A stretch of 33,878 bases of DNA. It comes from Gallionella sp. GTDB lineage: Bacteria; Pseudomonadota; Gammaproteobacteria; Burkholderiales; Gallionellaceae. The stretch's first letter is position 1; each line of letters begins with the position of its first letter. The stretch spans positions 1-33,878 of the forward strand of contig JABEVF010000045.1 of NCBI GenBank assembly GCA_013043965.1, read 5' to 3'. The translations under genes and the position numbers were made by a program. This document shows, piece after piece, positions 15,821-22,675 of this stretch. Under the pieces are notes generated by a model. The model was not told the origin of the DNA, ran no database searches, and was given only the letters and a program-made list of their open reading frames with translations.

Positions 15821-16891
15821 ATGATTGAAATTTCCAAAGGTAATTTGCTGGAGGCTCCCGTCGAGGCGCTTATCAACACCGTCAACACCGAAGGTGTGAT
15901 GGGCAAGGGGATTGCGCTTCAGTTCAAACAGGCTTATCCGGCCATGTTCAAAGCCTATGAGAAAGCTTGCGCTGCGGGTGAAGTGCACCTGGGCAAGATG
16001 CATGTGTTTGACTTGGGTGGCCTGGTGGGCGGTCCGCGCTGGATTATCAATTTTCCGACCAAGGGGCATTGGCGCTCACGCAGCCGCTTGGCTGATATTG
16101 ATGCGGGTCTTGCGGATTTGGTCGAGCAGATTCGGCGCTTGGGTATACGCTCGATTGCCGTACCGCCTTTGGGCTGCGGCCATGGCGGTTTGAGTTGGAG
16201 CGAAGTGTCCCCCCGGATTGAGGCGGCACTGGTAGCATTGCCCGATGTCAAGGTCGCGTTATACCCCCCACTAGGTGCGCCCTTGGCTGAAGATATGCCG
16301 ATACGCACGGAAAAGCCTGCCATGACGGAAGGCCGTGCAGCGCTGCTGGCCTTGATGGATCGTTACCTGCAAGGCTTGCTTGATCCATTTGTGAGCTTGC
16401 TGGAGATACATAAGCTGATGTACTTCATGCAAGAGGCAGGGCAGAACCTGAAGTTGAAGTTTGAGCCGCATCATTTCGGCCCTTATGCGGTCAATTTGCG
16501 CCAGGTTCTGATTAAGCTCGAAGGGCATTATCTTCATGGATATGGCGACGGCGAAGATACGCCAACAAAGCCTATTGAAATAAATACTGATGCGGTGGTT
16601 GCTGCGACTAATTTCTTGCGTCCACATGAAGATGTTTTATCCAGAATGGATCGCGTGGCCACATTGATTGAGGGCTTTGAAGACCCATATGGAATGGAGC
16701 TGTTAAGCACTATGCATTGGGTTATGTGCCACGATGTTGAGGCGCGCAACTCGCCTGAAAGCGCGATTGCCGCTGTTCATCGTTGGAATACTCGTAAGCA
16801 GGAAACACTGAAAGCGGAACATCTCCACAAGGCATGGGATCGACTCAAGTCCTTGCACTGGGACACCGAGTCCCGTACCGCCATCCACTAA
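15821..16891 (+). CDS. darG: DarG-type macrodomain antitoxin
   Basis: A 356-residue antitoxin with two parts. Residues 1-155 form a macrodomain that removes ADP-ribose from DNA: NTVNTEGVMGKGIALQFK, NFPTKGHWR (K81 matches by motif the catalytic Lys described for Thermus DarG) and PPLGCGHGGL. Residues ~165-356 form the DarG C-terminal domain, which binds and blocks the toxin (LLEIHKLMYFMQEAG, HHFGPYAVNLRQVL). The start at 15821 is chosen because the macrodomain begins there; the open frame extends upstream into darT. A weak GAGG precedes it. It gives both enzymatic reversal and direct neutralisation of DarT. Full length for the family. Confidence 0.92.
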   Translation: MIEISKGNLLEAPVEALINTVNTEGVMGKGIALQFKQAYPAMFKAYEKACAAGEVHLGKMHVFDLGGLVGGPRWIINFPTKGHWRSRSRLADIDAGLADLVEQIRRLGIRSIAVPPLGCGHGGLSWSEVSPRIEAALVALPDVKVALYPPLGAPLAEDMPIRTEKPAMTEGRAALLALMDRYLQGLLDPFVSLLEIHKLMYFMQEAGQNLKLKFEPHHFGPYAVNLRQVLIKLEGHYLHGYGDGEDTPTKPIEINTDAVVAATNFLRPHEDVLSRMDRVATLIEGFEDPYGMELLSTMHWVMCHDVEARNSPESAIAAVHRWNTRKQETLKAEHLHKAWDRLKSLHWDTESRTAIH

Positions 16892-16963
16892 TTTGTGAAC
16901 TCCTTCGCTTACATCGAAGGTCTGTTCGTCGAATATCCCGTCATCAAGCGCTTCCCTTTTTGC

Positions 16964-16991
16964 GATGGGAAAAGTAGCATGTTTTCCCATC
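16964..16991. promoter_or_regulatory. Perfect 10-bp inverted repeat after darG
   Basis: GATGGGAAAA (16964-16973) and TTTTCCCATC (16982-16991) pair perfectly around an 8-nt loop. A smaller repeat, TTGCT-tg-AGCAA (16996-17007), follows at once. Neither strand shows a terminator T-run beyond the stem. The site lies 72 bp after darG and about 20 bp before the small ORF that leads the AlbA_2 gene, so it may be an operator for the downstream genes or a processing/attenuation hairpin. Confidence 0.5.
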
Positions 16992-17012
16992 AAAATTGCT
17001 TGAGCAATACTT

Positions 17013-17183
17013 ATGCAATCACCTAATAAAAAAGCAATTTCACGAATACACCTGCTTGGCAGGGGTAGGGCGTTCTCGCCGAATAATTCCGTCGAGGGGT
17101 TTAGCCGCGATCAGATTGAATACGCGCTGGTGGGATTGCGTCGCGAGCAGAAGATATGCCGTATCTGCGGGGAGCGCGGCTGA
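17013..17183 (+). CDS. Possible 56-aa protein coupled to the AlbA_2/ATPase gene
   Basis: A short open frame of 56 residues that starts with ATG and ends in a TGATG overlap with the next gene. The N-terminal half is basic (SPNKKAISRIHLLGRGR); the C-terminal half reads like a real helix followed by a CxxC pair (IEYALVGLRREQKICRICGE), a possible half zinc site. No convincing ribosome site precedes it. Evidence for translation is the overlap and protein-like composition only; it could instead be a leader peptide or the decayed end of an older gene. I do not recognise the family. Confidence 0.35.
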   Translation: MQSPNKKAISRIHLLGRGRAFSPNNSVEGFSRDQIEYALVGLRREQKICRICGERG

Positions 17184-18562
17184 TGGATATTTTGCGGCTT
17201 CTATCGCTCGCTGAAAGCAAGACGCTTGAGTTCAAGCGTAAGTTGTCGTCGCCGAAGCCGGTGTTGCGCACGCTGGTGGCTTTTGCCAATACGGCTGGCG
17301 GGACGCTAATTATTGGCAAGTCGGATGATGGGGAAATTGTCGGGGTAGATGATGTCCTGGCTGAAGAGGAGCGGCTGGCCAGTCTGATTGCCGACAGTAT
17401 CGCGCCTGTGATGATGCCCGAGATCGAGGCGATCACCGTGGAAGATAAAACGCTGTTGCTGGTGCGCGTGGCTCATTGGCCGGGGCCGTTTTACCTGAAG
17501 GAGATGGGGCTGGTAGATGGGGTGTATGTGCGGCTGGGTTCCACCAACCGCAAGGCGGATGCTGCGATGCTGGCAGAGATGGAGCGCTTTCGCAGCAACC
17601 ACTCGTTCGATCAGTTGCCTTGCGCTGAGGCCGGAGAAGAGGCGCTGGATGATGCCTTGATCCGCCGCTGGTTTGAGACCATCGGCAAAGAGATGCGAAC
17701 ATCCGACCTGGAATCAATGGAGATACTGGTGCCGCATGGCTCGCGCAAAGTGGTTTCCAATGGCGGCATGATCCTCTTCGGCCGCGAGGAAGTACGAAAC
17801 CGCTATTTCCCGGATGCCAATGTCTCTTGTGCCCTGTTTCACGGCGCGACAAAAAGCCGCTTTCTTGATCGAAAGAATTTCGGGGGTGGCATCTTTGGTG
17901 CGCTGGAAGAGGTGCCGAAATTCATTGCCCGCAATACGCGCCTGGCGGCGAAGATCGAGAATATTCGTCGGCAGGACATCCCTGAGTATTCGGTAGTGGC
18001 TGTGCGTGAAGTGCTCATCAATGCCTTGGCGCACGCCGATTATGGCGTTACCGGTATGCGCCTGTTCGTATCCATCTTTTCCGACCGACTGGAGATACAG
18101 AACCCCGGCATGTTGCCTTTTGGCATGACACTGGAGGATTTTAAATCGGGCATCAGCCGGGTGCGCAATCGCGTGATCGCGCAGGTGCTGCACCGGCTGG
18201 AGATCATGGAGCGCTGGGGCAGCGGCTATGAGCGGATTCGCGAAGCCTGCCGCGAAGGCGGTTACCCGGAGCCGGAATGGCAGGAGATGGGCATGTGTAC
18301 GCGCGTCATCTTCCGCCCGCATCCTGATGTCGCAGCAAATGAGCCTGCAAATGAGCCTGTAAATGAACGGCAACGCTGGTTCATGGAGCAGCTCCAGCGC
18401 GGTGGGCAGGTAAAAGCCGAGGACATCGTGAGTCAATGGCAGGTCAGTCTGGCGACGGCTAAACGAGACATTGCATCGCTACGAGAAAAAGAACTAATCG
18501 AGTTCATTTGGGCTGCCAAGACGGGTAGCTATCGGCTGAAAAAGTCAGGAAAGAATCGCTAA
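17183..18562 (+). CDS. AlbA_2 (Schlafen-like) and histidine-kinase-type ATP-binding protein
   Basis: A 459-residue protein of the group often labelled 'RecG-like ATP-binding' or 'putative transcriptional regulator'. Residues ~1-130 are the AlbA_2 domain (ESKTLEFKRKLSS, then LVAFANTAGGTLIIGKSDDGEIVGV). Residues ~265-375 are a GHKL-type ATPase region (VVAVREVLINALAHADY, EIQNPGMLPFGM, MERWGSGYERI). A short ANEPANEPVNER repeat (three near-identical 12-bp units) joins a C-terminal winged-helix-like domain (~395-450). The ATG at 17183 follows GGGGAG by 8 nt; an ATG at 17156 is less likely. It lies 2 bp before hsdR and co-occurs with type I systems in other genomes as far as I recall; its exact job in defence is unknown. 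Confidence 0.85.
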   Translation: MDILRLLSLAESKTLEFKRKLSSPKPVLRTLVAFANTAGGTLIIGKSDDGEIVGVDDVLAEEERLASLIADSIAPVMMPEIEAITVEDKTLLLVRVAHWPGPFYLKEMGLVDGVYVRLGSTNRKADAAMLAEMERFRSNHSFDQLPCAEAGEEALDDALIRRWFETIGKEMRTSDLESMEILVPHGSRKVVSNGGMILFGREEVRNRYFPDANVSCALFHGATKSRFLDRKNFGGGIFGALEEVPKFIARNTRLAAKIENIRRQDIPEYSVVAVREVLINALAHADYGVTGMRLFVSIFSDRLEIQNPGMLPFGMTLEDFKSGISRVRNRVIAQVLHRLEIMERWGSGYERIREACREGGYPEPEWQEMGMCTRVIFRPHPDVAANEPANEPVNERQRWFMEQLQRGGQVKAEDIVSQWQVSLATAKRDIASLREKELIEFIWAAKTGSYRLKKSGKNR

Positions 18563-18564
18563 CG

Positions 18565-21500
18565 ATGTCGCCCGGTAACTACTCCGAAGACAGCCTCGTC
18601 GAACAACCAGCCATCCAGCTCTTCGCAGAGCTGGGCTGGGAGACGCTATCTGCTTCGGATGAGGTGATGGGCGCGAGTGGCACACTTGGGCGCGAGACGA
18701 AATCCGAGGTGGTGCTGGCCGTGCGTTTGCGTAGTACGCTGGTACGGCTGAACCAATCGTTGCCATCCGAAGCAATCAACGCCGCCGTTAATGAGCTGTC
18801 GCGTAACCGCTCCGCGATGTTGCCTACCGCTGCGAACCGCGAGCTTTGGGCGTTGATGCGCGACGGTGTGAAGGTGTCCGTGCCTGACTTGGTAAGGGGC
18901 GGGCAGAAAAATGAGCAGGTACGGGTGGTGGATTGGGACGATCCCACCGCCAACGATTTCTTGCTGGTGAGCCAGATGACTATCGTCGGCCAGCTTTACA
19001 CCTGCCGCCCGGATTTGATCGGTTTCGTGAATGGTCTGCCGTGGGTGGTGATTGAGCTGAAGAAGCCGGGCGTGCCTGCCAAGCAAGCCTTTGATGGCAA
19101 CCTCACCAGTTACAAGCACGCGCAGAACGGTGTCCCTGCGCTGTTCTGGTCGAATGCCTTGCTCATCGCTTCCAACGGTTCGGATAGTCGCGTCGGTTCG
19201 CTGACTGCCGACTGGGAGCGTTTCTTTGAGTGGAAGCGCATCGAGCGCGAAGACGAGCCGCGCCGCGTGTCGCTGGAGGTGATGCTGCGCGGTCTGTGCG
19301 AACCCTCGCGCTTGCTCGATCTCGCAGAGAACTACACGCTGTTCTCCGAACACAAGAGCGGGCTATCCAAGATCATCGGGCAGAACCACCAGTTCATCGG
19401 AGTGAACAACGCGATCCGCGGGATGCTTAAGGCGCGCGAGGAAGGTCACGGGCGAGGCGGTGTGTTTTGGCAGACGCAGGGTTCCGGCAAGAGCTTTTCG
19501 ATGGTGTTCTTCGCGCAGAAGGTGCTGCGCAAGATTCCGGGCAACTGGACGTTTGTGGTCATCACCGATCGGGTTGAACTGGATGAGCAGATCGCCAAGA
19601 CCTTTGCAGCTTGCGGCGCAGTGAGTGATGCGACCGTCTGCCATGCGCAAACTGGTGCGCAGTTGCGCGAGCTGCTTTCAGGCAACAATCGCTATGTGTT
19701 CACGCTGATCCACAAGTTCCAGACTTCCGAGGTGCTGTGCGACCGGCGCGACGTGATCGTGCTGACCGACGAGGCGCACCGCAGCCAGTACGACACGCTG
19801 GCGTTGAACATGCGCGCTGCGCTGCCGAATGCGATGTTCGTCGCGTTCACTGGCACACCACTGATCGCAGGCGAGGAGCGCACCCGCGAGGTGTTCGGCG
19901 ATTACGTTTCCATTTACGACTTCCAGCAATCCGTCGAGGATGGCGCGACCGTGCCGTTGTTCTACGAGAACCGCACGCCGGAACTGCATCTCGATAATCC
20001 AGACCTGAACGATGACATCTACGAACTGATCGAGAACGCAGATCTCTCCGATGAGGCCGAGAAAAAGCTGGAGCGCGAGTTGGGGCGGCAGTATCACCTC
20101 ATCACCCGCGACGACCGGCTGGATACGGTGGCGCAGGACATCGTGCGGCATTTCCTCGGACGCGGCTTTCAGGGCAAGGCGATGGTAGTGTCCATCGATA
20201 AGGCCACGGCGTTGCGCATGTATGACAAGGTGCGCAAATACTGGCCGAAAGACGACCACACCGACATGGCGGTGGTAGTGTCCCCAGGTCAGAACGAGAT
20301 CGAGCAGATGGCGACGCTGGGCATCGACATCGTGCCGCATCGCAAGCGTATGAACGAAGAAAAGTTGGATGAGAAGTTCAAGGACACCAGTGATCCGCTG
20401 CGCTTGGTATTCGTCTGCGCGATGTGGCTGACCGGCTTCGACGCGCCGAGCTGTTCGACCATCTATCTCGACAAGCCGATGCGCAACCACACGCTGATGC
20501 AGACCATCGCCCGCGCTAACCGTGTGTACCCCGGAAAACACAGCGGCCTGATCGTGGACTATGCCAACGTGTTCGCGTCACTGGAAAAGGCACTGGCGAT
20601 CTATGGGCAGGGTGGCGGTGGCGAAATGCCGGTGCGCGACAAGAAAGCATTGGCGGATGAATTGCGCTATGCGGTGAATGACGCGAATGTGTTTTGCTTG
20701 GAGCATGGCGTTGTTCTGGCGGAGATCGAGAACATGCCAACCGCCAACTTCGCCCAAGTGGGTGCGATTCAAATTGCAGCCGACCGTTTGATGGCGCCGG
20801 AAGCGATCAAGCGTGATTTCCTCGCGCTGGAGGCATTGGTGAGCAGTTTGTATCGCGCAGTGAAGCCCGATCCTGTCGCGGTCGAGTTTGTGCAGCGTTG
20901 TGGATGTCTTGCCGCAATCGCGCAGTGCATACGCACCGTGACTGAGCCGCCCGATATTTCACACATCATGCAGGGCATACAGAGCTTGCTGGATGAGTCT
21001 ATCGCCGCAGAGCCATTCACCATCCAGCAGCGCACGGCCAACTACGGACAGATTGATTTATCGAAGATCAACTTCGAGGCGTTGCGCAAACGCTTCGAGA
21101 ACAAGAAGCCGAGCAATACCGATGTTGAACGTCTGAAGGCCGCAGTGCGCGCGCAACTGGAACGCATGGTGCGCCTCAACCCGACACGTGCCGACTATCT
21201 GGTGAAGTTTCAGGAGCTGATCGAAGGCTACAACTCGGGCAGTCGTAACATCGAGGAAATCTTCAAGGAGCTGCTGGCACTTTCTACTGTGCTGACGGAA
21301 GAGCAAACACGGCATGTGCGCGAGAATCTGAGCGAAGAAGAATTGACCATCCTGGATATTTTGACCCGGCCTGCTCCCCAGCTCACTACGGAAGAGCGCA
21401 ATGAGGTAAAGAAGGTTGCGCACCACTTGCTAGAGAAACTGCACAAGCTGTTGGTACTGGGTTGGCGGCAAAAGATTTCCACTCGTGCTCGTGTGAAGAT

Positions 21501-21636
21501 TGAGATCGAAAATGCGTTAGATGAAGGCTTGCCGCGCGCTTATTCCAAGGACATTTACGAAGCCAAATGCTCTGCTATTTTTGAGCATGTGTATCAGAGC
21601 TATCAGGGTGAGGGACATAGCGTTTACGCAGCGTGA
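18565..21636 (+). CDS. hsdR: Type I restriction endonuclease/translocase subunit HsdR
   Basis: A 1023-residue motor and nuclease subunit. The N-terminal nuclease has RPD-x13-ELK (D150, E164, K166), the PD-(D/E)xK site. The translocase follows: Walker A QTQGSGKS with K309, DEAH at 402-405, the motif III FTGTPL, and helicase-lobe-2 motifs (LTGFDAPSCSTIYLDKPM, QTIARANRVYPGK). The C-terminal helical region that docks on HsdM/HsdS occupies roughly residues 860-1023. With hsdM and hsdS this makes a complete system that cleaves DNA lacking the host methylation. It is separated from hsdS by about 3.4 kb holding darTG and the AlbA_2 gene. No frameshift or stop is seen. Confidence 0.95.
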   Translation: MSPGNYSEDSLVEQPAIQLFAELGWETLSASDEVMGASGTLGRETKSEVVLAVRLRSTLVRLNQSLPSEAINAAVNELSRNRSAMLPTAANRELWALMRDGVKVSVPDLVRGGQKNEQVRVVDWDDPTANDFLLVSQMTIVGQLYTCRPDLIGFVNGLPWVVIELKKPGVPAKQAFDGNLTSYKHAQNGVPALFWSNALLIASNGSDSRVGSLTADWERFFEWKRIEREDEPRRVSLEVMLRGLCEPSRLLDLAENYTLFSEHKSGLSKIIGQNHQFIGVNNAIRGMLKAREEGHGRGGVFWQTQGSGKSFSMVFFAQKVLRKIPGNWTFVVITDRVELDEQIAKTFAACGAVSDATVCHAQTGAQLRELLSGNNRYVFTLIHKFQTSEVLCDRRDVIVLTDEAHRSQYDTLALNMRAALPNAMFVAFTGTPLIAGEERTREVFGDYVSIYDFQQSVEDGATVPLFYENRTPELHLDNPDLNDDIYELIENADLSDEAEKKLERELGRQYHLITRDDRLDTVAQDIVRHFLGRGFQGKAMVVSIDKATALRMYDKVRKYWPKDDHTDMAVVVSPGQNEIEQMATLGIDIVPHRKRMNEEKLDEKFKDTSDPLRLVFVCAMWLTGFDAPSCSTIYLDKPMRNHTLMQTIARANRVYPGKHSGLIVDYANVFASLEKALAIYGQGGGGEMPVRDKKALADELRYAVNDANVFCLEHGVVLAEIENMPTANFAQVGAIQIAADRLMAPEAIKRDFLALEALVSSLYRAVKPDPVAVEFVQRCGCLAAIAQCIRTVTEPPDISHIMQGIQSLLDESIAAEPFTIQQRTANYGQIDLSKINFEALRKRFENKKPSNTDVERLKAAVRAQLERMVRLNPTRADYLVKFQELIEGYNSGSRNIEEIFKELLALSTVLTEEQTRHVRENLSEEELTILDILTRPAPQLTTEERNEVKKVAHHLLEKLHKLLVLGWRQKISTRARVKIEIENALDEGLPRAYSKDIYEAKCSAIFEHVYQSYQGEGHSVYAA

Positions 21637-21729
21637 CTGTGACGATTCTTTGCACCAGTCAAGATTGAAATGCAAGGAGGGTAGAAATTTGCGCTTGCGT
21701 AATTACCAGATTCAAACCTTAAAAACTTT

Positions 21730-21799
21730 GTCCACGAAAGACACAAACTCATCCACACCCGAACCGGCACTTGCCTTTTCTTTCGTGCCTTGCGTGGAC
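21730..21799. repeat. Diverged inverted repeat between hsdR and mtgA
   Basis: The 195-bp gap after hsdR holds GTCCACGAAAGACAC (21730-21744) and, inverted, GTGCCTTGCGTGGAC (21785-21799), which match at 13 of 15 positions, with T-rich runs around them. This resembles dispersed intergenic repeats of the type seen in many betaproteobacteria, and it marks the right edge of the restriction block. A weak bidirectional terminator role is possible. Confidence 0.5.
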
Positions 21800-21831
21800 T
21801 CCTTTTGTTTTACTTTGAGCCGATTTAAGCA

Positions 21832-22527
21832 ATGAAAAAACTGTGGAGTTGGTTGTGGCGCGGTACGCTGTACGGCCTCGCGCTGATCCTGTTGTACCAG
21901 GTGTGGCTGTTCGCGCATGTGTGCTGGTGGATCAAGTTCAATCCGACCAGCAGCGCGTTCATGGCAACGCGCCTGGAGATCATGCAGGATGCCGACCCGG
22001 ATGCCACGCTGCAATACCAATGGGTGGACTATCCGAAAATCTCGGACAATCTGAAGCGCGCGCTGGTAGCCGCCGAAGACGCGAAATTCGTCGACCACGA
22101 GGGATTTGATTGGGAAGGCATGCAGAAGGCTTATGAGAAGAACATGAAAAAAGGCCGGGTCGTCGCTGGCGGTTCCACCATCAGCCAGCAGTTGGCCAAG
22201 AATCTGTTTCTGTCCACCAAGCGCACGCCCTGGCGCAAACTGGAGGAAGCCGCCATCACCGTGATGCTGGAAGCGGTGATGGACAAACAACGCATCTTCG
22301 AAATTTATTTGAACGTGATCGAATGGGGCAACGGCGTGTTCGGCGCGGAAGCGGCGGCACGCCATTATTATCACATCCATGCCGCGCAGCTGTCCGCAGC
22401 GCAAGCCGCCAAACTCGCCGCCATGGTGCCCAATCCCCGCTATTACGACAAGCACCGCGAGGCATCCGGCTTGCAACGCAAGACCGCCATCATCCTGGGA
22501 CGCATGGACGATGCGGCTATTCCGTAA
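21832..22527 (+). CDS. mtgA: Monofunctional peptidoglycan glycosyltransferase
   Basis: A 231-residue membrane-anchored GT51 enzyme that polymerises lipid II into glycan strands without a transpeptidase domain. One N-terminal membrane helix (about residues 10-32). Conserved motifs in order: AAEDAKFVDHEGFD with catalytic E82, GGSTISQQLAKNLFL, RKLEEAAITVMLE and the IYLNVIEWGNGVFGAEAAARHYY block. Length fits MtgA. In many betaproteobacteria this gene lies next to aroE; here 9.6 kb of restriction and toxin genes separate them. Confidence 0.96.
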   Translation: MKKLWSWLWRGTLYGLALILLYQVWLFAHVCWWIKFNPTSSAFMATRLEIMQDADPDATLQYQWVDYPKISDNLKRALVAAEDAKFVDHEGFDWEGMQKAYEKNMKKGRVVAGGSTISQQLAKNLFLSTKRTPWRKLEEAAITVMLEAVMDKQRIFEIYLNVIEWGNGVFGAEAAARHYYHIHAAQLSAAQAAKLAAMVPNPRYYDKHREASGLQRKTAIILGRMDDAAIP

Positions 22528-22539
22528 TAACCGCCGGAT

Positions 22540-22675
22540 AACGGCTGGCTCGCAATCTCAGGCAAGAATACCCAGGCTATTTTTTAAGCCAGCCCGAGTC
22601 TGATACATTTGTTAACATGTCGGTATCAGGGGAAGCTAAATTCAAGTTAAAGTCATCGCACCCAAGCCAGCCGTT
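22540..22675 (+). promoter_or_regulatory. Structured leader with competing repeats before the GGDEF-EAL gene
   Basis: AACGGCTGGCT (22540-22550) is perfectly complementary to AGCCAGCCGTT (22665-22675), which touches the ATG of the next gene. Its core GGCTGGCT can also pair with AGCCAGCC at 22587-22594. Between them lies the nested dyad CTGATAC...GTATCAG (22600-22629) centred on TGTTAACA. The layout would allow alternative RNA folds that hide or expose the start codon, and the dyad could be a protein operator. It does not match a c-di-GMP riboswitch consensus that I can see. Confidence 0.4.

Noticed and set aside
16895-17026. 43-codon GTG frame directly after darG
   Set aside because: No ribosome site, spans the 10-bp inverted repeat and overlaps the start of the better 56-codon frame; could be a decayed gene remnant but not supportable.
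18337-18368. CRISPR-like short tandem repeat (ANEP-coding units)
   Set aside because: Three contiguous 12-bp units without spacers, inside a coding sequence; a simple linker repeat.
12177-21831. Integrative element or prophage with integrase and att sites
   Set aside because: No integrase, tRNA, phage structural gene or convincing direct repeats at the two edges.
22528-22675. c-di-GMP riboswitch before the GGDEF-EAL gene
   Set aside because: The expected conserved core could not be found; only the complementary repeats are visible.
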